Origin: Pelagicoccus albus
Lineage (GTDB): Bacteria > Verrucomicrobiota > Verrucomicrobiia > Opitutales > Opitutaceae
Direction: 5' to 3'
Length of the DNA: 64,000 bases
Assembly: GCF_014230145.1 (NCBI RefSeq)
Contig: NZ_JACHVC010000012.1
Location: 749,001-813,000 of the forward strand
Shown here: positions 1 to 9,296 of the stretch, one piece after another
How positions within the stretch are numbered: position 1 is the first letter of the stretch
Layout of the letters: each line of letters starts with the position of its first letter
Notes under the pieces: model-generated
Database searches by the model: none
Told to the model about the DNA's origin: nothing
What the model saw: only the letters and a program-made list of their open reading frames with translations
Made by a program: the position numbers and the translations under genes

Positions 1-684
1 AACCAAGGCCACACAAACAGAATATGGTGCCAACCGCTCACCCCAACTGTCCATTGTACTAACCATCAGCTCCTCGCGGTCGATGCGTAGAACCCTTCGC
101 CCAAGTTCGGACATTTGCTGGAAAACCAACGATACGAGCCGGTCACCCTTCGTCACCCCAACCCACAAGAACAAGGCATCATCATGAACATCGTCCGATA
201 AATTTTCTTGTGCTGGCTCGCTCCACGGACACTCCCAAATGAACGCGTAAGCCCTCGCTTCAAGCAAAGGAGTGCCAAAAGGCAGGTCCTCTGGAGTCAT
301 GTAGGAGAAGACCTTTCTCACGCCCAATGCTCCAACTCCCTCCATCGCAGTACGAAAACCACCCAGTTCATCGATCAACGGCATCGCCGCAGAATAAAAA
401 CGATGAGACCAGTTGCGATTCTGCAAATCGAAAATGCTAGCAAAAGACACGAGCTCAACTTCAGCAGGCAATTCGTCGTAAGCGTAGATCTTCTCACGAT
501 CTAACTTTCGGCCCCAGCGCTGCTCCAGTTTTTCAATACAGCCTTCGCCCCCGTCGCTAACGAGGAATCCAAAAGAGCTTTCGTCGAACAGCTTCGCCGC
601 CGAAGCATCCCAATACCGGAAGGGCAGCTCAAGGGCGCTTTCCAAATCAAATGCGAGCGAAGCGGGCTTTTGGGGATCCTCCAT
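1..684 (-). CDS. Unknown protein, C-terminal end cut off by window edge
   Basis: I translated this frame by hand: 228 codons without a stop, running off the left edge. The ATG at 684 is preceded by an in-frame TAG 12 bases upstream, so the start is well fixed, although no Shine-Dalgarno is visible. The protein starts MEDPQKPASLAFDLESALEL and is rich in acidic and aromatic residues, with no signal peptide or membrane segment. I recognise no family. It lies 74 bases downstream of the inositol-phosphatase-like gene on the same strand and may be the last gene of a glf - phosphatase - unknown unit. Function is not assigned. Confidence 0.75.
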   Translation of the reverse strand, partial: MEDPQKPASLAFDLESALELPFRYWDASAAKLFDESSFGFLVSDGGEGCIEKLEQRWGRKLDREKIYAYDELPAEVELVSFASIFDLQNRNWSHRFYSAAMPLIDELGGFRTAMEGVGALGVRKVFSYMTPEDLPFGTPLLEARAYAFIWECPWSEPAQENLSDDVHDDALFLWVGVTKGDRLVSLVFQQMSELGRRVLRIDREELMVSTMDSWGERLAPYSVCVALV

Positions 685-758
685 GGTATGCAAAGGGCTA
701 AACAGACCCAAAACAATTGCTAGGTCAACGCTTCAGGCGACCACAGCTAATTGATAGG

Positions 759-1541
759 CTACTTGGAAGAACGAAGCAGGTCTGGGCTCGCGAACGCAGA
801 CGCCTCGCATCTGGGAAAACTGGCCTCATCCAAGCCGATGTCGATCTCTCCACCCGCCGCTTTGACGATCGCAAGTCCCGCTGCTACGTCCCAAAAGTAG
901 ATTCCGCTCTCGTTATAGGCGTCCAGCCAGCCCCTCGCTACCCAAGCCAAGGAGAGTGCAGCAGACCCAAGCAACCTAACTTTGCGGAACTTCTGCATCG
1001 AGTCGACAAACGCCCTAAGCTCTTCGGACTCGTAACTTCTGCCGCTGGGAAATCCCGTCGCTAGAACTCCTCGGCTGGGCTTGGTTTCACCACTTACTCG
1101 GATCGGCTCTCCATTACACTTCGCTCCAAGGTCAGGCCCTCCAGAGTAAAGCTGGCCCCGTTCGAAATCATAAACTACCCCTAGTACAGGCTCCATTCGA
1201 TCCCAAAGGGCGATCGAAACACAACAAAGCGGGATACCTTTCGTGTAATTAATGGTGCCGTCCAACGGATCGACCACCCAAACCAAACCACTTTTCAGCA
1301 GAGTCATTGCCTCTTCACTGAGGTCTTCCTCGCTCAAGATTGGAATACCGGATGATTCTAAAACTCCTATGATCCTGTGGTTAGCATTCAGATCAGCTTC
1401 CGATTTGATATCGTGCGGCAGCTCTTTAACAATCGAGAACCCACGAGCAGAGAGAGCTATACCCGCACTCTTCGCGGCGTCTTCTGCGAATGAAAGCCAA
1501 TTCAACTTCTCCTCAATCGACTTAATCATAGATAACGACAT
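759..1541 (-). CDS. Inositol monophosphatase family protein
   Basis: A cytosolic Mg2+-dependent sugar/inositol-phosphate phosphatase of the IMPase/CysQ/HisN-like superfamily, about 260 residues, the usual family length. The metal-binding signature is present: an EED stretch in the first third, then WVVDPLDGTINYTKG, and WDVAAGLAIVKAAGG near the C-terminus, which supplies the last metal-binding Asp. The ATG at 1541 is chosen; a TTG at 1571 would add ten residues but sits on top of its only Shine-Dalgarno-like sequence. It starts about 34 bases after glf on the same strand, so co-transcription is likely. Substrate cannot be told from sequence; inositol phosphate, histidinol phosphate or PAP are alternatives. 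Confidence 0.88.
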   Translation of the reverse strand: MSLSMIKSIEEKLNWLSFAEDAAKSAGIALSARGFSIVKELPHDIKSEADLNANHRIIGVLESSGIPILSEEDLSEEAMTLLKSGLVWVVDPLDGTINYTKGIPLCCVSIALWDRMEPVLGVVYDFERGQLYSGGPDLGAKCNGEPIRVSGETKPSRGVLATGFPSGRSYESEELRAFVDSMQKFRKVRLLGSAALSLAWVARGWLDAYNESGIYFWDVAAGLAIVKAAGGEIDIGLDEASFPRCEASAFASPDLLRSSK

Positions 1542-1574
1542 TCTGGACTGAAGGCCTCGCCTATGATGCAAACC

Positions 1575-2681
1575 TCACCCCAGCAGCACTTTCAGCCGTT
1601 TCAATGCAGCTGCGATCACTTGATGCATATCGTAGTAGCGATATTCTCCCAATCTTCCGCCAAACACAACCTTTCCTTCCATTTCCTTCATCAGGGATTT
1701 GTATTTCGCGAAAACAGCTTGGTTTTCTCCGGTGTTCACGGGATAAAACTCTATATCACCCAACTTCCAGTCACTTGGGTACTCTTTCGTGATCAGAGTC
1801 TTTTCTTTGGAAAAGCTCAAATCGAAGTGTTTGTGCTCAACGATACGGGTGTACGGGATCTGCTCCTCGGTATAATTGACTGCCGCCACACCTTGGAAAT
1901 CAGGCGTATCCAAAAGCTCACGTTCGAAACGGAGGGAGCGGTACTCAAGCGGCCCTTCGCTGTAACCAAAAAATGAATCAGGCGACCCCGTGTAGATGAC
2001 ATGGTCGAATTTCTCTAACCAGGAGTCCCTGTCCTCAAGAAAATCAACCCCAAACTCAACCGGTATGCCCTCCAGCATACGTTCGAATATCTTGGTGTAG
2101 CCCTCCTTGGGTATCCCTTGGTATTGGTCGTTGAAGTAGTTATCGTCGTACCGAAGTCTTATGGGCAAACGCTTGATCAACGAAGCCGGCAAGTCCTTCG
2201 GATCGTGATGCCATTGTTTCGCTGTGTATCCGCGAACAAACGTTTCGTATAGCTCCCTTCCTACTTGAGAAAGACACCACTCCTCCAGATTGGCTGGATC
2301 CGGGATATCTTCTCGCACCTCGGCGAGCTTAGCCTTCGCAGCTTCAGGAGTCACGACACCCCAGAGCTGATTTAAAGTCATCAAATTTATGGGAAACGAA
2401 TAGTAGCTCCCTTTGAAATTCACTCTCGGGCGGTAGGAGAAATGATTGAATTCAGTAAAGCGGCGGATGTAGTTCCAGAGCTCTGTCGAGTTCGTATGGA
2501 AAATATGGGGACCATAAACGTGTTCATGGCAACCGGCCTCTTCAATCTTTCGGGTATAGCAGTTTCCACCAATGTGGTCCCTCTTTTCAATCACTTGGCA
2601 ACTATGCCCAGCATCGGTTAGTTCCCTGGCGCACACACTTCCGAATAGTCCGGATCCCACGATTAGATACCTTTTACCCAT
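1575..2681 (-). CDS. glf: UDP-galactopyranose mutase
   Basis: Flavoenzyme that interconverts UDP-galactopyranose and UDP-galactofuranose for surface glycans. The N-terminal dinucleotide fold is clear (YLIVGSGLFGSVCAREL), followed by the family signature IGGNCYTRK and the YGPHIFHTN segment that lines the active site. The middle has the GYTAKQW and RLPIRLRYDDNYF blocks typical of Glf. Length of 368 residues is normal. The ATG at 2681 puts the FAD-binding strand at the extreme N-terminus as in relatives; a GTG at 2699 is possible. It is divergent from galE, which makes the UDP-galactose substrate, so the pair gives a route from UDP-glucose to UDP-Galf. Confidence 0.95.
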   Translation of the reverse strand: MGKRYLIVGSGLFGSVCARELTDAGHSCQVIEKRDHIGGNCYTRKIEEAGCHEHVYGPHIFHTNSTELWNYIRRFTEFNHFSYRPRVNFKGSYYSFPINLMTLNQLWGVVTPEAAKAKLAEVREDIPDPANLEEWCLSQVGRELYETFVRGYTAKQWHHDPKDLPASLIKRLPIRLRYDDNYFNDQYQGIPKEGYTKIFERMLEGIPVEFGVDFLEDRDSWLEKFDHVIYTGSPDSFFGYSEGPLEYRSLRFERELLDTPDFQGVAAVNYTEEQIPYTRIVEHKHFDLSFSKEKTLITKEYPSDWKLGDIEFYPVNTGENQAVFAKYKSLMKEMEGKVVFGGRLGEYRYYDMHQVIAAALKRLKVLLG

Positions 2682-2986
2682 TACGTAACCGAAGATCACT
2701 TTTACGTTTCAGTAAACCCATAAACACCCTAATCCTAGGTCCTTTACCAGATTATTAGCAAATGGCATGAATTTCGGGACAATATCGCTGCCCGGTGGGG
2801 GCTCGCAACTTTCTCATGGCGTAACAAGGAGAGAACCACATTTTTTTAACTAGGAGTATCCAACTGCAGGAGACGTGTATTTCGAGCTCCACGGAACGAG
2901 AGAACCAGTCAATCTTCTGCAGAAACCGGTCATTGCGAGGATTATACTGGAAACCACCTGCTTCCTTTTCATAAATCACTCTCCTT
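2682..2986. other. Intergenic region between divergent glf and galE
   Basis: About 305 bases separate the two divergent starts, enough for two promoters. I find no convincing -35/-10 pair, no stable hairpin and no coding frame with protein-like composition. A run of seven T at about 2842-2848 is the only low-complexity feature. Confidence 0.5.
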
Positions 2987-3979
2987 ATGAAGGTACTCGT
3001 CGTAGGTGGAGCTGGCTACATTGGAAGCCATTGCGTTCGTCAACTTCAGGCCGCCGGGCATACGCCTGTCGTCCTCGATAATCTTGTTAAAGGGCACAAG
3101 GATTCCATCCCCTCGGGTGTGACCTTCTACGAAACTGATTTGGCAGATTCGGCCCAAGTCATCGATATCCTGAAAAAGGAGGAGATCGATATCGTGATGC
3201 ACTTCGCAGCCTTCATCGAAGTCGGCGAATCCATGCAGGATCCACTCAAGCACTACGATAACAACGTTGCCAAAACAGTCTCTCTGCTGAAGTCGATGCG
3301 TGAGGCTGGCGTAAATAAATTCGTATTCTCCTCATCCTGCACAGTGCTAGGTGAGGAAGCCGCTCCGCCTTTCACCGAAGCGATGCCGCTCCGTCCGATT
3401 AGCGCTTACGGTCAAACGAAGGCGGACGTGGAAGTCATCCTCGACTACTGCTGCAAGGCCTACGGCATGAGCGCCGCCATCTTCCGATACTTTAATGCGT
3501 CCGGCGCAGCCGTGGGTGGGATGATTGGCGAAGACCACTCGCCGGAAACGCATCTAATCCCGATCGCTATCCAAGTAGCCCTCGGACAACGGGAGAAAAT
3601 GAAAGTGTTCGGAAACGACTACCCCACGCCAGACGGCACCTGCCTACGCGACTACGTCCATGTCGACGATTTGTCACGCGCCCACATAGCCGCCTTCCCT
3701 AAGCTTGAAGAGGAAGGAACCTACCTTCGCTACAACCTCGGTACCGGCACACCAGCTAGCGTTTTGGAAATCATAAAAACGGTGGAGGAAGTTTCAGGCT
3801 GTCCGGTCCCATATGATCTCGCGCCAAAAAGAGACGGCGATGTTCCCTCCGCCTACGCCGACAGCATCAAAGCAAAAACCGAACTGGGCTGGGATCCGCA
3901 ATACCCAACCATAAAGTCCATCATCGAGACCGCTTGGAAATGGCATCAGTCTCATCCAAATGGATACGACGATAAGTAG
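2987..3979 (+). CDS. galE: UDP-glucose 4-epimerase
   Basis: Short-chain dehydrogenase that interconverts UDP-glucose and UDP-galactose using bound NAD+. The Rossmann motif VVGGAGYIGSH is at residues 5-15, and the catalytic pair Y141-x3-K145 lies in AYGQTK. The serine/threonine position falls in FSSSCTVLG, where relatives usually have SSAAVYG. FRYFNASGA and the C-terminal RDGDVPSAYAD block are standard for GalE. Length is 330 residues. No clear ribosome binding site precedes the ATG. It is divergent from glf and followed by a hairpin with T-rich tail at 4049-4096. Confidence 0.94.
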   Translation: MKVLVVGGAGYIGSHCVRQLQAAGHTPVVLDNLVKGHKDSIPSGVTFYETDLADSAQVIDILKKEEIDIVMHFAAFIEVGESMQDPLKHYDNNVAKTVSLLKSMREAGVNKFVFSSSCTVLGEEAAPPFTEAMPLRPISAYGQTKADVEVILDYCCKAYGMSAAIFRYFNASGAAVGGMIGEDHSPETHLIPIAIQVALGQREKMKVFGNDYPTPDGTCLRDYVHVDDLSRAHIAAFPKLEEEGTYLRYNLGTGTPASVLEIIKTVEEVSGCPVPYDLAPKRDGDVPSAYADSIKAKTELGWDPQYPTIKSIIETAWKWHQSHPNGYDDK

Positions 3980-3998
3980 TTAAAATTTGGTAAATATT

Positions 3999-4021
3999 CT
4001 GTAACCAAGATCTTGTTACAG
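3999..4021. repeat. Near-perfect palindrome downstream of galE
   Basis: The 23 bases from CTGTAAC to GTTACAG form an 11-bp inverted repeat around AAGATCTT, with a single extra C on the left arm. It lies 20 bases after the galE stop. No T-run follows, so it is either an operator-like site or a structure in the transcript tail. Confidence 0.45.
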
Positions 4022-4048
4022 GGTAAACTTCACCTCATTAGCATTTCC

Positions 4049-4096
4049 CACCCCTCGCTTAGGTATTATCTCCAAGGCGAGGGGTGTTGCTTTTCC
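4049..4096 (+). terminator. Hairpin with T-rich tail after galE
   Basis: CACCCCTCGC (4049-4058) pairs perfectly with GCGAGGGGTG (4077-4086), and TTGCTTTTCC follows. The 18-base loop is long and the tail is broken by GC, so it is a plausible but not ideal intrinsic terminator. It ends only about 30 bases before the next gene, so it could also be a leader structure of the kinase gene. Confidence 0.6.
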
Positions 4097-4126
4097 TAGA
4101 TTGGGTTTCAAGGATAACGGAAGCTT

Positions 4127-6118
4127 TTGTCTTCCACCGATCCTAACCCACAAAATATGGAGAGACTCGATTCCACAGATTCCGACGTCGCGGGAGAGCG
4201 AACCCTCGCTCACTCCCTGATGGAATACTCGAGCGAAGGGATCATAGTGATCGATAGGACTGGGCGAATAAGACAGCTCAACAAGCAGGCTAAGAACACA
4301 CTGGGGACAATCGGCAGTCCCTACGTTGGTCAGGACATAAACGATATCTTTGTCGTCACAGATCCCGTTTCGGGAAATCGTCTTAACATAGCCGAAGAAA
4401 GGTATCGCAACCCCCAACTCGCGCACGCCCAAGCTAACCTCCAGGTCGGGCCTAGCAAATCGACCCCGATTAGCTTCCACCTAAAACCTAATCAAAACTT
4501 GGAGCATCCTGAAGATTCGGGAGCCATACTTTTCTTCAAGGACCTGAGCCACGCGGTCACTACCGAAAACCAAATACGGCTAATCGCAACCGCCCTGAAA
4601 AGCATTGGGGAAGCGGTACTAATAACCGATGCCCATTGGGATCGCGGGGAAGCTCGCATACTGTATTCCAACGATGGGTTTTCCCAAATAACCGGATACA
4701 CCGAACTGGAAGTTGTGGGACGTCCGATCTCACTACTGAACGGTCCAGCCACAGACTTAAGTGTAATCGAGGGAATGGTTACTACGATTCAGGCAGGCAA
4801 ACCCGCCTCTGGCGAAACCGTGGGGTACCGAAAGAACGGAGCGGAATTTATAATATCCTGGAAACTCTTCCCCGTGAGAGGGCCAGATGGCCAAACAACA
4901 AACTACGTGGTCATTCAGCGCGACGTCTCTCACCTTCGTCGACTCGAACAAGACCTTTTCCAATCTCAAAAAATGGAAGCGGTCGGCAGATTGGCTGGGG
5001 GAATCGCCCATGACTTCAATAATATACTAGCGGTCATTCTCTCATTCTCGGACCTAATCATAGAAAAGACCGAAACCGAGGACCCGAACCGAAAGTTCGT
5101 CGAGGAGATTCGCAAAGCATCGGAGCGAGCAGCAGACCTGACCCAACAACTCCTATCCTTCTCCCGCAGAAACAAAAATCTCAAACCAGAGGTTTTGGAC
5201 GCGATAAAGGTCACTCGGGATATGCAGAAGATCCTCGGAAGACTCGTGCCGGAAAATATCCAATACGATCTGCGCCTCCCTGAAAACCCGGTCTTTGTAA
5301 ATATCAATCGCACTGCGATCGAGCAGATCCTCATAAACTTCACGACCAACGCTCGCGATGCGATGAGCGAAGGCGGACGGATGGAGCTTTCGATGATCAG
5401 CTACGATGCCGAGCAAGCAGCCGTAATGCTCCCCGACTATATGGAAGAAGGGCCTTACATGGCCCTAACCTTTCAAGACACCGGTACCGGCATAGACATC
5501 GAAACCCAAAAACGGATCTTCGATCCTTTCTTCACCACTAAGGAACATGGGAAAGGAACAGGACTTGGGCTGGCCACGGTCTACAGCATCGTCAAACAGG
5601 CGAACGGACACATAGAGGTCGCCTCTGAGAAGGGCAAAGGAACCCGCTTCCGCATCTTGCTTCCCATCGTCGAAAGAGCCCCATCAGAGCAGGAAACAGT
5701 TGATGAGGATTTGCCCGAAAACCTCACTTCGACCGAACGCGAATCTATCCTAGTCGTAGAAGACGACGAAACGATGTGCGATTGCATCTCCGGTTTATTG
5801 GGGATGTACAACTACCAAGTCTACTCGACCAACCAAGCTGAGGACGCCTTGGACTTTTTCGAAGAGTCGCACGAGGAGATAAAGCTGCTTATCACAGATC
5901 TGATCCTTCCCAAAATGAGAGGATCAGAACTGGCCGAACGTCTCCTGAAGAAAAATCCAGGAATGAAGCTCATTGTCATGACCGGATATTCCGAGGAGCT
6001 GCTTTCCCAATTCGAAATCCCGGATGGAGCTCTGGTACTGAAAAAGCCATTCGCCCTAAAAGCAGCCCTCAAGGCAGTTCAGACCATTCTCGCTAAAGAC
6101 CACGCTCCTGCCCGCTAG
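4127..6118 (+). CDS. Soluble hybrid histidine kinase (PAS-PAS-HisKA-HATPase-REC)
   Basis: A cytosolic sensor kinase of 663 residues with no membrane segments. Two PAS domains (about 30-140 and 155-280) precede a HisKA dimerisation helix with the phosphoacceptor H295 in GGIAHDFNNIL. The ATPase has the N box NARDAMSEGG, the G1 box DTGTGI and the G2 box GKGTGLGLATV. The C-terminal receiver (from about 543) has the acidic pair in VVEDDE, phosphoacceptor D591 in LLITDLILPKMRG, and the conserved lysine in LKKPF. The start is a TTG with GGA six bases upstream; an ATG at 4157 is the alternative. The signal is unknown; the cheA-like gene follows 143 bases on. Confidence 0.92.
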   Translation: MSSTDPNPQNMERLDSTDSDVAGERTLAHSLMEYSSEGIIVIDRTGRIRQLNKQAKNTLGTIGSPYVGQDINDIFVVTDPVSGNRLNIAEERYRNPQLAHAQANLQVGPSKSTPISFHLKPNQNLEHPEDSGAILFFKDLSHAVTTENQIRLIATALKSIGEAVLITDAHWDRGEARILYSNDGFSQITGYTELEVVGRPISLLNGPATDLSVIEGMVTTIQAGKPASGETVGYRKNGAEFIISWKLFPVRGPDGQTTNYVVIQRDVSHLRRLEQDLFQSQKMEAVGRLAGGIAHDFNNILAVILSFSDLIIEKTETEDPNRKFVEEIRKASERAADLTQQLLSFSRRNKNLKPEVLDAIKVTRDMQKILGRLVPENIQYDLRLPENPVFVNINRTAIEQILINFTTNARDAMSEGGRMELSMISYDAEQAAVMLPDYMEEGPYMALTFQDTGTGIDIETQKRIFDPFFTTKEHGKGTGLGLATVYSIVKQANGHIEVASEKGKGTRFRILLPIVERAPSEQETVDEDLPENLTSTERESILVVEDDETMCDCISGLLGMYNYQVYSTNQAEDALDFFEESHEEIKLLITDLILPKMRGSELAERLLKKNPGMKLIVMTGYSEELLSQFEIPDGALVLKKPFALKAALKAVQTILAKDHAPAR

Positions 6119-6261
6119 GTCGAATTGGCAGCCGCCTAGAGCGGAAAAGGTCTAGGATACGAACGTTCGCGAAAGAAACGTAAATCCGCCCAACCAAGTT
6201 CAGGCTCTGAGTAATATTAACCAGATCTTAGAGCGAAAAGTCGTCCTTTCCGCTCAAGGAG

Positions 6262-9219
6262 ATGCCCAAGAGCGACGATGCATCCCGATACGGTTACCGT
6301 TTACTTATACCTATCCCACAATCGAATTTTGATATCATGGCGTGGTCATCTGACGAAATAAACACCTTCGAGGAAATAGCCTCCAAACTCACTTCCGAGG
6401 CTCATCTCGCCCAGCCAGACACTGACAACGGGCTGATTCCTATCTTCAGCTTGGTCAACGAGATAACCTGGTCTCTGCCGCAGCACCCAGACATTCTGCA
6501 AGGTGTCGCTGCTATTCAGGAGGTAATCCAGAGCATGCTCGACGAGGCAAAGTTCTTCGACGAAGAGTCTATCGCCGCCATGAAAAAATTCGCCAAGTGG
6601 TGCGGCGATGCCGTCGAAAGCCTACGCAACGAGACGGATATTCAGCCTTACGGAGACGCTCCAGTCGAAAAAGCAATCACTGAGGAGTCACCTAAAGAAG
6701 AGCCAGAGGTAACCAAAATGCCCGGTTTCGGCGATATCGACTTCTCAAGCGTTGAATTGCCAGACGAGTCCCCTACCTCCGACGAATCAGTTGCGGACAT
6801 TGAGACTCAGAAAACAAAGCTTCCGAGCTTCGACGATATTGATTTCTCCTCCGCGGAACTGCCTTCAAATGAAAAAGAGGAAGCGGAAATCGAAGAAACC
6901 ATAACCTTCGAATCACCGAGCCAACCTCTTGAGATGCCCGCCAACGGAGGCTTGGAAGTCATCGAAGAATCGGAGCCAGACTTCGAGATGGGCTGGAAAA
7001 TCGAGCAAATCGAAAGGTTCTCCAAGCTCGCCCAACAATTTTCTGCGGAACTCCTTCTCGCTTCCGTCGGAAACGACGAAGGAATCCTCCCAGTCTACTC
7101 GCTGCTTAAGGATTTCGAAAACGACTTCTCTCAAACCAACGTGGTTGCAGAGGCGGTCACTCCAGTTGTCGAGAAGATGGATTCGCTGCTCGATTCGGCA
7201 GCTCCCTACGACGCTTTCGCCATCTCGATTTTGACCGAGTTCAACGTATGGCTGGAGACAACCCTCTCCGACATTCGCAGCGGGAACGATCCACGCCCAT
7301 TTTCTCCTTCCAAAGAAGCTCCCGTGACCGAGCCTGATTCCGTCGAGGAATCGAGCGAAATCGAGGACGACGGTCTGCTGGCGGAATTCGCCCAGTTCGA
7401 CGTGATCATGGATCTCAACATGGAGGAAAACGAAGAACTCCTCCAAGAATTCCATACCGAAGCGGTCGACCATCTCGGACAAATAGAATCAGCCGTTTTG
7501 GAACTCGAGCAAGACGTCCACAATCGGGACGCTATCAACTCCATGTTCCGCTCCTTCCACACGATCAAGGGAGTAGCAGGCTTCTTAAATCTGGTTCCCA
7601 TCAACCGGCTTGCCCACGAAGTGGAATCTCTCATGGATCTGGTTCGTAACGACAAGATCGAGGTCTTCACTGGCGTTATCGACCTCGTGCTCGCGTCGAA
7701 GGACCGGATTACCCAGCTGATCGAACAAATTACCGAAGCCCTCTCTAACGGCACAACTCCTACCGAAACCATCGCAGTAAGCGAATTGATGGCCCAAGCC
7801 CGTTGGGCAATGGAAGGCGAAGAAATTTACGCCAGCAAAACTGGGCAATCCTCGCCTAAACCAAAAGCAGACCCTGCCAAGCCCGCAGAGGAAGCGGCTG
7901 ACGCCTCCGCAGTTGAATTCGAGGCAGCTGAATCTAATCCGACTGATTTGGTAGCGGAGCCCTCTCCCATCGCGACTCCTCCTTCACAAACGCAGGAAGC
8001 AGTCGTAGACCCGAAAGCTGCCGCTGCCGCCAAGCGACGGGCCGCGGAAAACGCGACTATCCGAGTCAATACCATCAAGCTCGACAACCTCATGGATATG
8101 GTCGGCGAACTGGTTATCGTACAGAGCCAGATCCTCGAGAGTTCCCGTCAGGAAGGTGAAAACAGCGTGTCAGGAGACTCCGCTTTGCAGCGAAACATGT
8201 CTCAGCTCACTCGCATCACAAAGGAGTTGCAGCATACCTCTATGGCTCTGCGCATGATTCCTATCAAGCCGAGCTTCCAGAAGATGGGCCGCGTAGTTCG
8301 AGACATCGGCGCCAAGTGCGGCAAAAAGGTTCGTTTCGAAACCTACGGGGAAGACACCGAACTTGACCGCAACGTAGTCGAAGAAATCGGCGACCCTCTC
8401 GTGCACATGGTCCGAAACGCACTCGATCATGGCTTGGAAGCAAATGCCGAGGAACGTCGCGCTGCTGGTAAGGACGAAACGGGAACCATAAGCCTTAAGG
8501 CTTACCATCAAGGTTCTAGCATCGTAATTGAACTTTCCGACGACGGCCGTGGCATCGACCCGGACCGCGTCCTCAAAAAGGCGATCGCAAACGGGATCGT
8601 ATCCGAATCCGACCAGCTTACCAACGAAGAGATCTACAAGCTCATCTTCGCGCCAGGCTTCTCCACTGCCGCTGAAATCACCGACATCTCCGGACGAGGA
8701 GTCGGCATGGACGTGGTTAAGAAAAACATCGAGAAGCTTCGCGGAAAGGTGGAGATCCAATCGGAATTGGGCAAAGGCTCTACCTTCCGCATCCTACTTC
8801 CACTCACCATGGCCATCGTCGATGGTTTAGTAGTCAAGGTAGGAAACGACCGTTTCATCCTGCCAACCACTTCAGTCAAAGTAGCCCTTCGCCCAGACGA
8901 ACAAGTTTTGGCCAAAATCCAAGGCAACCAAGAGATCATCAATATCCGCGGTCAGGTAATCCCTCTCTTCCGCCTGCATCAACATTTCGCCATCCCAGAC
9001 GCTATCGCCAACCCGAAAGACGCTACCATCGTAGTGGTCGAGACGGGAGGAAAGCCCTGCGGACTCCTCGTCGACGATATGGTCAGCAAACAGGAAGTCG
9101 TCATCAAGTCGCTCGGTGGCATGATGCAAGGCATCCCTGGCGTATCCGGCGGAGCTATTCTGGGAGACGGCACGATCGCCCTTATCCTCGATCCTGCAAG
9201 CCTCGTCTCAGTCGCATAA
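6262..9219 (+). CDS. cheA: CheA-type histidine kinase with duplicated N-terminal module
   Basis: A 985-residue CheA-family kinase. Two related ~105-residue modules open the protein (about 26-133, starting MAWSSDEINTF, and 243-347, starting MGWKIEQIERF), joined by acidic linkers that also repeat (GDIDFSSVELP and DDIDFSSAELP). Next comes an Hpt domain with phosphorylatable H433 in FHTIKG, a Pro/Ala-rich linker, the dimerisation region, an ATPase (VRNALDH near 717, DDGRGID, GRGVGMDVV) and a CheW-like C-terminal domain. No P2 CheY-binding domain is evident. No cheW, cheY, cheB, cheR or receptor gene is nearby, so its role may be something other than flagellar chemotaxis. AAGGAG abuts the ATG directly, so the start is slightly uncertain. 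Confidence 0.9.
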   Translation: MPKSDDASRYGYRLLIPIPQSNFDIMAWSSDEINTFEEIASKLTSEAHLAQPDTDNGLIPIFSLVNEITWSLPQHPDILQGVAAIQEVIQSMLDEAKFFDEESIAAMKKFAKWCGDAVESLRNETDIQPYGDAPVEKAITEESPKEEPEVTKMPGFGDIDFSSVELPDESPTSDESVADIETQKTKLPSFDDIDFSSAELPSNEKEEAEIEETITFESPSQPLEMPANGGLEVIEESEPDFEMGWKIEQIERFSKLAQQFSAELLLASVGNDEGILPVYSLLKDFENDFSQTNVVAEAVTPVVEKMDSLLDSAAPYDAFAISILTEFNVWLETTLSDIRSGNDPRPFSPSKEAPVTEPDSVEESSEIEDDGLLAEFAQFDVIMDLNMEENEELLQEFHTEAVDHLGQIESAVLELEQDVHNRDAINSMFRSFHTIKGVAGFLNLVPINRLAHEVESLMDLVRNDKIEVFTGVIDLVLASKDRITQLIEQITEALSNGTTPTETIAVSELMAQARWAMEGEEIYASKTGQSSPKPKADPAKPAEEAADASAVEFEAAESNPTDLVAEPSPIATPPSQTQEAVVDPKAAAAAKRRAAENATIRVNTIKLDNLMDMVGELVIVQSQILESSRQEGENSVSGDSALQRNMSQLTRITKELQHTSMALRMIPIKPSFQKMGRVVRDIGAKCGKKVRFETYGEDTELDRNVVEEIGDPLVHMVRNALDHGLEANAEERRAAGKDETGTISLKAYHQGSSIVIELSDDGRGIDPDRVLKKAIANGIVSESDQLTNEEIYKLIFAPGFSTAAEITDISGRGVGMDVVKKNIEKLRGKVEIQSELGKGSTFRILLPLTMAIVDGLVVKVGNDRFILPTTSVKVALRPDEQVLAKIQGNQEIINIRGQVIPLFRLHQHFAIPDAIANPKDATIVVVETGGKPCGLLVDDMVSKQEVVIKSLGGMMQGIPGVSGGAILGDGTIALILDPASLVSVA

Positions 9220-9255
9220 AGACCCATCGACGGAACTCATTTCTACTACTAACTT

Positions 9256-9293
9256 CAGTCCCGAATCCGCTAGCCGGAGTCGGGACTTTTTTT
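9256..9293 (+). terminator. Intrinsic terminator after the cheA-like gene
   Basis: AGTCCCGA (9257-9264) pairs with TCGGGACT (9280-9287), with seven T from 9287. It lies 37 bases after the kinase stop and just before the stop of the convergent dus gene. Confidence 0.88.
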
Positions 9294-9296
9294 GCT

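Noticed and set aside
2755-2979. 74-codon minus-strand frame between glf and galE
   Set aside because: No protein-like composition and it fills the expected divergent promoter region.
6135-6156. CCTAGA/TCTAGG hairpin after the soluble hybrid kinase
   Set aside because: Only 6 bp and no T-run; too weak to call a terminator.
6913-7482. Long minus-strand open frame (189 codons) inside the cheA-like gene
   Set aside because: It lies antisense to a clearly coding region and has low-complexity, His/Trp/Gly-skewed content typical of a shadow frame.
8170-8760. Minus-strand open frame of 196 codons inside the cheA-like gene
   Set aside because: Antisense to the conserved ATPase domain; no recognisable protein features.
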